Assembly: GCF_003626755.1 (NCBI RefSeq)
Contig: NZ_RBCJ01000004.1
Location: 186,001 to 250,000 of the forward strand
From: Ulvibacterium marinum
GTDB lineage: Bacteria > Bacteroidota > Bacteroidia > Flavobacteriales > Flavobacteriaceae
Direction: 5' to 3'
DNA: 64,000 nucleotides
The translations under genes were made by a program, and so were the position numbers. Below the pieces are notes generated by a model, which was not told the origin of the DNA, searched no databases, and saw nothing but the letters and a program-made list of their open reading frames with translations. Shown here one piece after another: positions 60,076-64,000 of this stretch (the stretch's first letter is position 1; each line of letters starts with the position of its first letter).

Positions 60076-61539
60076 TTATTTGTCCATACTGTTCAATGTA
60101 TCCTTTACCACTTTAAAATCATCAAAGTCTATCCGCTTTCCATTGGTTTCCTGATAAGTTTCATGCCCTTTCCCGGCAACCAAAATGATATCGTCCTTAA
60201 CGGCCAACTTACAGGCTGTTTTAATCGCCTGCTCCCTATTTTCTATGGACAAGGTTTTTTTTTTGTTTTGAGGTTCCACCCCTGCTTCCATTTCTTTAAT
60301 GATTGTCTCCGGGGGTTCCGACCGGGGGTTGTCCGAAGTGAAAATAGCGGTGTTGCTCATGGCCGATGCGATATAGCCCATTACCGGACGCTTAGACTTG
60401 TCTCTGTCGCCACCACACCCCACAATAGTGATGACGTTTTCATTTCCAGTCCTCAACGTGTTGATAGTATCAAGCACGTTTTTAAGTGCGTCCGGCGTAT
60501 GGGCATAATCAACAATGGCCGTTATATTTTTTTTTGATTTATAATATTGGAATCTCCCATTTACATTTTCCAATTCGCTCAATAACCGAAGTGTTTCCAG
60601 TTTCTCCAGCCCCAAAAGATCCGCTGTAGCATATATGGCGAGCATATTGTACGCGTTAAAATCACCAATAAGCTTGGACCATACTTCGTTATCCTCAATT
60701 TTTAATAATTGCCCATCAAACTGATTCTCCAAAATCTGGGCCCTGTAATTCGCATAGGTCTTTAGGGCATAGGTATATTTTTTGGCCTTTGTGTTCTGTA
60801 ACATGTATAGACCATTTTTATCATCAATATTGGTCAGGGTGAATGCCTTTTTGGGCAGGTCATCAAACAATTTTTTCTTGGTATCCCGATATTCCGCAAA
60901 AGTCTTGTGATAATCCAAATGATCGTGGGATAGGTTAGTAAACAGGGCTCCCTCAAAGACCAGTCCTTCCGATCTTTTTTGATGGATACCGTGTGAACTG
61001 ACCTCCATAAAACAGAATTCCACCCCCGCATCGTTCATATAGGCCAAATGCTTGTTTATCGTAAGGGCGTCCGGGGTGGTCAAGGAAGTAGGATACTCCT
61101 TATCATCCACCATAATTTTAATGGTAGAAATCAATCCTACTTTGTAACCGGCCTTTTTGAACAATTGATACAAAAGGCTGCTCACGGTAGTCTTTCCATT
61201 GGTACCCGTAATTCCTACCAGTTTCAGGTTCTTGGATGGGTTGTCAAAATAATTGGCCGCCATTATGGCCAAAGCACTATTCCCATTTTTTACCTCCACA
61301 TAGGTCACCTCATTGACGATATTCTTGGGAAGCTCCTCACAGATTATGGCTCGGGCACCGGCTGCCAAGGCTTTATCAATAAAGCGATGACCATCCACGA
61401 CTGAACCCCTAATAGCGACAAAAACATCATCTTTACCTACTTTCCTGGAATCAAAGCAAATAGCATTGACTTTAATATGGGTACTTCCACTAACTGCCGT
61501 TAGCCCTACTCCGTACAATATGTCTTTAAGTAGTTTCAT
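60076..61539 (-). CDS. murE: UDP-MurNAc-tripeptide synthetase MurE (meso-DAP type)
   Basis: A 487-residue ligase adding the third amino acid of the stem peptide. LVGITGTNGKTTVSSLLYQL is the ATP loop (about residues 105-124), ALFTNLSHDHLDYHKTFAEY and IVDYAHTPDALKNVLDTI are Mur motifs, and TSDNPRSEPPETI carries D-N-P-R, the signature of enzymes specific for meso-diaminopimelate. A Gram-negative meso-DAP wall is therefore predicted. Its start overlaps the ftsI stop (ATGA). Confidence 0.98.
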   Translation of the reverse strand: MKLLKDILYGVGLTAVSGSTHIKVNAICFDSRKVGKDDVFVAIRGSVVDGHRFIDKALAAGARAIICEELPKNIVNEVTYVEVKNGNSALAIMAANYFDNPSKNLKLVGITGTNGKTTVSSLLYQLFKKAGYKVGLISTIKIMVDDKEYPTSLTTPDALTINKHLAYMNDAGVEFCFMEVSSHGIHQKRSEGLVFEGALFTNLSHDHLDYHKTFAEYRDTKKKLFDDLPKKAFTLTNIDDKNGLYMLQNTKAKKYTYALKTYANYRAQILENQFDGQLLKIEDNEVWSKLIGDFNAYNMLAIYATADLLGLEKLETLRLLSELENVNGRFQYYKSKKNITAIVDYAHTPDALKNVLDTINTLRTGNENVITIVGCGGDRDKSKRPVMGYIASAMSNTAIFTSDNPRSEPPETIIKEMEAGVEPQNKKKTLSIENREQAIKTACKLAVKDDIILVAGKGHETYQETNGKRIDFDDFKVVKDTLNSMDK

Positions 61540-63542
61540 GAAAGTTCCAACACTATTTTATCCACTGTATTTAGGTCTGTACCCTGGGAGACGGATTGCC
61601 TCTTAACCTTCCCGTTCCCTTTGACCTCTACTTCTATTCCCAAGTTTTCCAAGATGGACACGGCGTCCATTCCGCACATACCTTTTACATTGGGCACTTT
61701 GTTATACTTTTTTTGCGCTTCCGCGAAGTACTTTTGATAGGACTTTTCTAAAGTTTGATCTTCTACCTTTTCCATATCCACCTCATCGATCAATGGAGAG
61801 GAAGTGTAAACCTTTTGGGCAATGGATTTGAATACCGGACCGGAAACATCGGCTCCATAGTAGCCCACACTTTTATCTGGTTCGTGTATCACTACAATGC
61901 AGGAGTATTTGGGGTTTTCTGCCGGGAAATATCCAGCAAAGGAGGAAATGTAGCGAAGCTTATCCGGATCTTTGGACGCGTAATTCTTTTGTGCCGTACC
62001 CGTTTTTCCCGCCATGGAAAAATTGGTGGAATACAACTTATGGCCTGTACCGTGTTTTTTTGACACTACATTGGCCAGTAGGTGTTGTACTTTTTCAACA
62101 GTTTCCCGGGAACATATAGCGGGATTTATGACTTCTTTATCAAACTTTTGAATGGTCGTATTCCACTCCTTTACTTCTTTTATCAATCGTGGCTTTACCA
62201 TTTCTCCGTCATTGGCAATGGCGTTGTAAAAGGACAGCACTTGCAATGGTGTCATTGAAACCTCATAGCCGTAGGCCATCTGGGCCAAGGAAAGGCCAGA
62301 CCAGCCTTTTTCATCAGGATATCTAATTACAGGGGTGCCCTCGCCCTTTATAGGCAGCCCCAATTCCTGGTTTAATTGCATACTATATAATCGATCCACA
62401 TATTTTTCCGGGTTTTCCTTATAACTTTCGTGAACCATTTTGGCAAAGGCCGTATTGGAGGAGACCTCAAATGCCTTGGCCAAGGAAATTTTGCCATACC
62501 CTCCCCTTTTGGAATCTTTGATCCTATGTCTATAAATGCGCCAATATCCTCTTTCGGTGTCATAAACGTCACTGGTATCGATGACTTTATCCTCAAGTCC
62601 CGCAACCAAATTCATTAATTTGAAGGTTGAACCTGGTTCATGGGACTCTCCAATGGCATAGTTTAGGCGCTCATAGTATTTTCCGGCCTCCGTTCTCCCT
62701 AAATTGGAAATAGCCTTAACTTCTCCCGTCGCCGTTTCCATAACAATGACACAGCCATGATCGGCCTTATATTTTTCCAATTGGCCCAAAAGGGCATGAT
62801 GGGCAATATCCTGTATATTGATATCAATGGTAGACACCACATCATAACCATCCTTGGGTTCTACGATGTTATCAAAGCCGATAGGCTTCCATTGTCCTTT
62901 TGCTATTTTCTGCTTAAGGCGTTTCCCTTCCACCCCGCGGAGGTATTGCCCGAAGGCTCCTTCCAATCCTACACGGGTATAATACCCGTTTTCATCCACA
63001 CGCTCATAGCCCACACTACGCTCGGCAATTTTTCCCAAGGGGTGTTCACGCACTATTTTCTGCTCTATAATCAATCCCCCTTTGTAAGGTCCCTTCCGAA
63101 ACAATGGAAAATCTTTTACGGCCATGTACTCGGAATAATCCAAATTCCGAGCTATTAAGGCATATCTGTTCTTGTTGGCCTTTGCCTTTCTTAAAAGTTG
63201 TTGATAGTGGGAAGATGTCTCACCCAATAATTGAGCAAGGGCATCGGACAAGGGTTTTACATTTTCCTTGAAATCCGCATCTTTTACGGTAAGGGCATCA
63301 AAGCGAATGGTGTATTTGGATACCGAGGTGGCCAACAAACTCCCATCGTCCGAATAGAGGTTGCCTCTATTAGGCTCAATGGTAAATAGTTTTTCCGTGC
63401 GTTTATGGGCCAACTTCCTATACTTTTCGCCTTGCACCATCTGTATGTTCACCAATTTGAACAATACAGCGCCTGCAAACAGAAAAAGAAATCCTGTTAC
63501 AAAATATAGTCGTTTAAGTATGGTCTTATCGGTTACGGCCAC
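61536..63542 (-). CDS. ftsI: Penicillin-binding protein FtsI (class B, with PASTA domain)
   Basis: A 668-residue septal transpeptidase. N-terminal membrane segment (about 12-30), pedestal domain, then the transpeptidase with S-x-x-K at EPGSTFKLM (Ser305), S-x-N in VSSNTAFAKM and K-T-G in MAGKTGTAQK. A single C-terminal PASTA domain (VPNVKGMCGMDAVSILENLG ... VDKIVLEL) is characteristic of Bacteroidota FtsI. Start is GTG at 63542-63540, sharing one base with the ftsL stop (TAGTG), so translation is probably coupled. Confidence 0.96.
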   Translation of the reverse strand: MAVTDKTILKRLYFVTGFLFLFAGAVLFKLVNIQMVQGEKYRKLAHKRTEKLFTIEPNRGNLYSDDGSLLATSVSKYTIRFDALTVKDADFKENVKPLSDALAQLLGETSSHYQQLLRKAKANKNRYALIARNLDYSEYMAVKDFPLFRKGPYKGGLIIEQKIVREHPLGKIAERSVGYERVDENGYYTRVGLEGAFGQYLRGVEGKRLKQKIAKGQWKPIGFDNIVEPKDGYDVVSTIDINIQDIAHHALLGQLEKYKADHGCVIVMETATGEVKAISNLGRTEAGKYYERLNYAIGESHEPGSTFKLMNLVAGLEDKVIDTSDVYDTERGYWRIYRHRIKDSKRGGYGKISLAKAFEVSSNTAFAKMVHESYKENPEKYVDRLYSMQLNQELGLPIKGEGTPVIRYPDEKGWSGLSLAQMAYGYEVSMTPLQVLSFYNAIANDGEMVKPRLIKEVKEWNTTIQKFDKEVINPAICSRETVEKVQHLLANVVSKKHGTGHKLYSTNFSMAGKTGTAQKNYASKDPDKLRYISSFAGYFPAENPKYSCIVVIHEPDKSVGYYGADVSGPVFKSIAQKVYTSSPLIDEVDMEKVEDQTLEKSYQKYFAEAQKKYNKVPNVKGMCGMDAVSILENLGIEVEVKGNGKVKRQSVSQGTDLNTVDKIVLELS

Positions 63543-63865
63543 TAGTCTTCTTTAAGGGAGGTTACCTTTATTTTTTTTGGTGGGACTTCTGATGGATAAA
63601 GCTCTTTCTCCTCTACGATGTTCATTACCGTAGATTCCAATTTTAGGCGTTGTACATCGGACCGAACATCCACAAACTCGCTTCGTAATTCCTTTACTTC
63701 TTCGTTCAATGCGGCAATCTGATGCACCTTTTTATCGGCACTATGGGAGCTTCCGATCATTACCGTAGCTAGGAAGGAGGCAAAAATGATGAATAGCCAA
63801 TTCTTTGGCGCGTCACCACTTACTAAAAATTTCCCTTTTAATATGTCCAGTATTCCTTTTTTCAT
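63542..63865 (-). CDS. ftsL: FtsL-like division protein
   Basis: A 107-residue bitopic protein: one membrane segment (NWLFIIFASFLATVMIGSS, about residues 22-40), then a predicted coiled coil (VHQIAALNEEVKELRSEFVD, VRSDVQRLKLESTVMNIVEE). The sequence is too variable for a family motif, but position between rsmH and ftsI plus topology fit FtsL. It would pair with FtsQ and an FtsB-like partner. Confidence 0.82.
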   Translation of the reverse strand: MKKGILDILKGKFLVSGDAPKNWLFIIFASFLATVMIGSSHSADKKVHQIAALNEEVKELRSEFVDVRSDVQRLKLESTVMNIVEEKELYPSEVPPKKIKVTSLKED

Positions 63866-63893
63866 CAGTGTTCAATAAATTCTTTTCTATGAA

Positions 63894-64000
63894 TCAAATT
63901 CTTTCCGCTATTCGTAATTTGGCACTCCGTGCCCTATTATTCATTCTAATTTCTTCTTTGGATGGAACTACCAGTCCTCCTACTTTTTTAAACGGCTCAC
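63894..64000 (-). CDS. rsmH: RsmH (MraW) 16S rRNA methyltransferase, C-terminal end
   Basis: The minus-strand frame from the window edge reads EPFKKVGGLVVPSKEEIRMN followed by NRARSAKLRIAERI and stops at TGA 63896-63894. S-K-E-E-I ... N-x-R-A-R-S-A-K-L-R is the conserved C-terminus of RsmH, which methylates C1402 of 16S rRNA and heads this cluster in most bacteria. Only about 35 codons lie in the window. The ftsL ATG is 28 nt downstream. Confidence 0.88.
   Translation of the reverse strand, partial: EPFKKVGGLVVPSKEEIRMNNRARSAKLRIAERI

Noticed and set aside
1-64000. CRISPR array or rRNA operon
   Set aside because: No regularly spaced repeats with unique spacers and no rRNA-like sequence were seen on either strand.

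Overview
The window reads as a chromosomal segment of a marine-type Flavobacteriaceae bacterium (Bacteroidota), in the Maribacter/Zobellia/Muricauda range. This rests on a division and cell-wall cluster with an FtsZ carrying a very long acidic C-terminal tail, a MurE with the meso-DAP DNPR motif, weak Shine-Dalgarno signals with TAnnTTTG-like -7 boxes, many short lipoproteins, SCO/YHYH/EF-hand genes, a GH16 beta-glucanase and planctomycete-type DUF1549/DUF1553 + DUF1501 proteins. Species was not determined.

Layout. 1-4.2 kb: end of a nitrilase-family gene, then a leftward ECF sigma factor / small membrane protein / Spy-CnrX-like periplasmic sensor operon, divergent from EF-hand, YHYH, MORN-repeat and SCO1 genes. 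4.4-6.0 kb: a small cluster of integron-like cassettes (an antitoxin-Doc pair, a GNAT acetyltransferase, and a cassette of about 100 nt). 6-24 kb: single metabolic, regulatory and exported-protein genes (GAF-LuxR regulator, VOC, GH16, Crp/Fnr, DJ-1, YciI, one frameshifted NTF2-like gene, epimerase, several TolB-type propellers, quinone oxidoreductase). 24-41.5 kb: LamG protein, the DUF1549/1553-DUF1501 pair, regulators, an LRR protein, an AraC regulator with a likely operator in front of an NTF2-hydrolase fusion and an aldo/keto reductase, ankyrin-propeller protein, amidohydrolase and DinB-like protein.

42.1-47.5 kb: an array of six gene cassettes (seven genes), all on the + strand. Each cassette starts with GTT plus a sequence private to that cassette, and ends just after its last stop codon with the exact 9-10 nt reverse complement. 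The intergenic regions between them fold as imperfect hairpins. This is the architecture of integron gene cassettes (attC sites), but most core boxes do not fit the classical GTTRRRY and no integrase is visible in the window. Cargo includes a SIR2-like protein (possible phage defence), a DUF4272-like protein, three membrane or lipoproteins, and a two-gene cassette with a zinc ribbon protein. It is the best candidate here for an undescribed or poorly described system.

47.7-64 kb: a short-chain dehydrogenase, a tRNA-Arg(TCG) whose 3' end is duplicated inside a hairpin-bearing tandem repeat, a YqeY-like gene, and a tightly overlapping leftward division/cell-wall operon (rsmH-ftsL-ftsI-murE-mraY-murD-ftsW-murG-murC-ftsQ-ftsA-ftsZ) closed by a 14-bp terminator hairpin. 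Protein calls are from motif recognition only; no database search was run.
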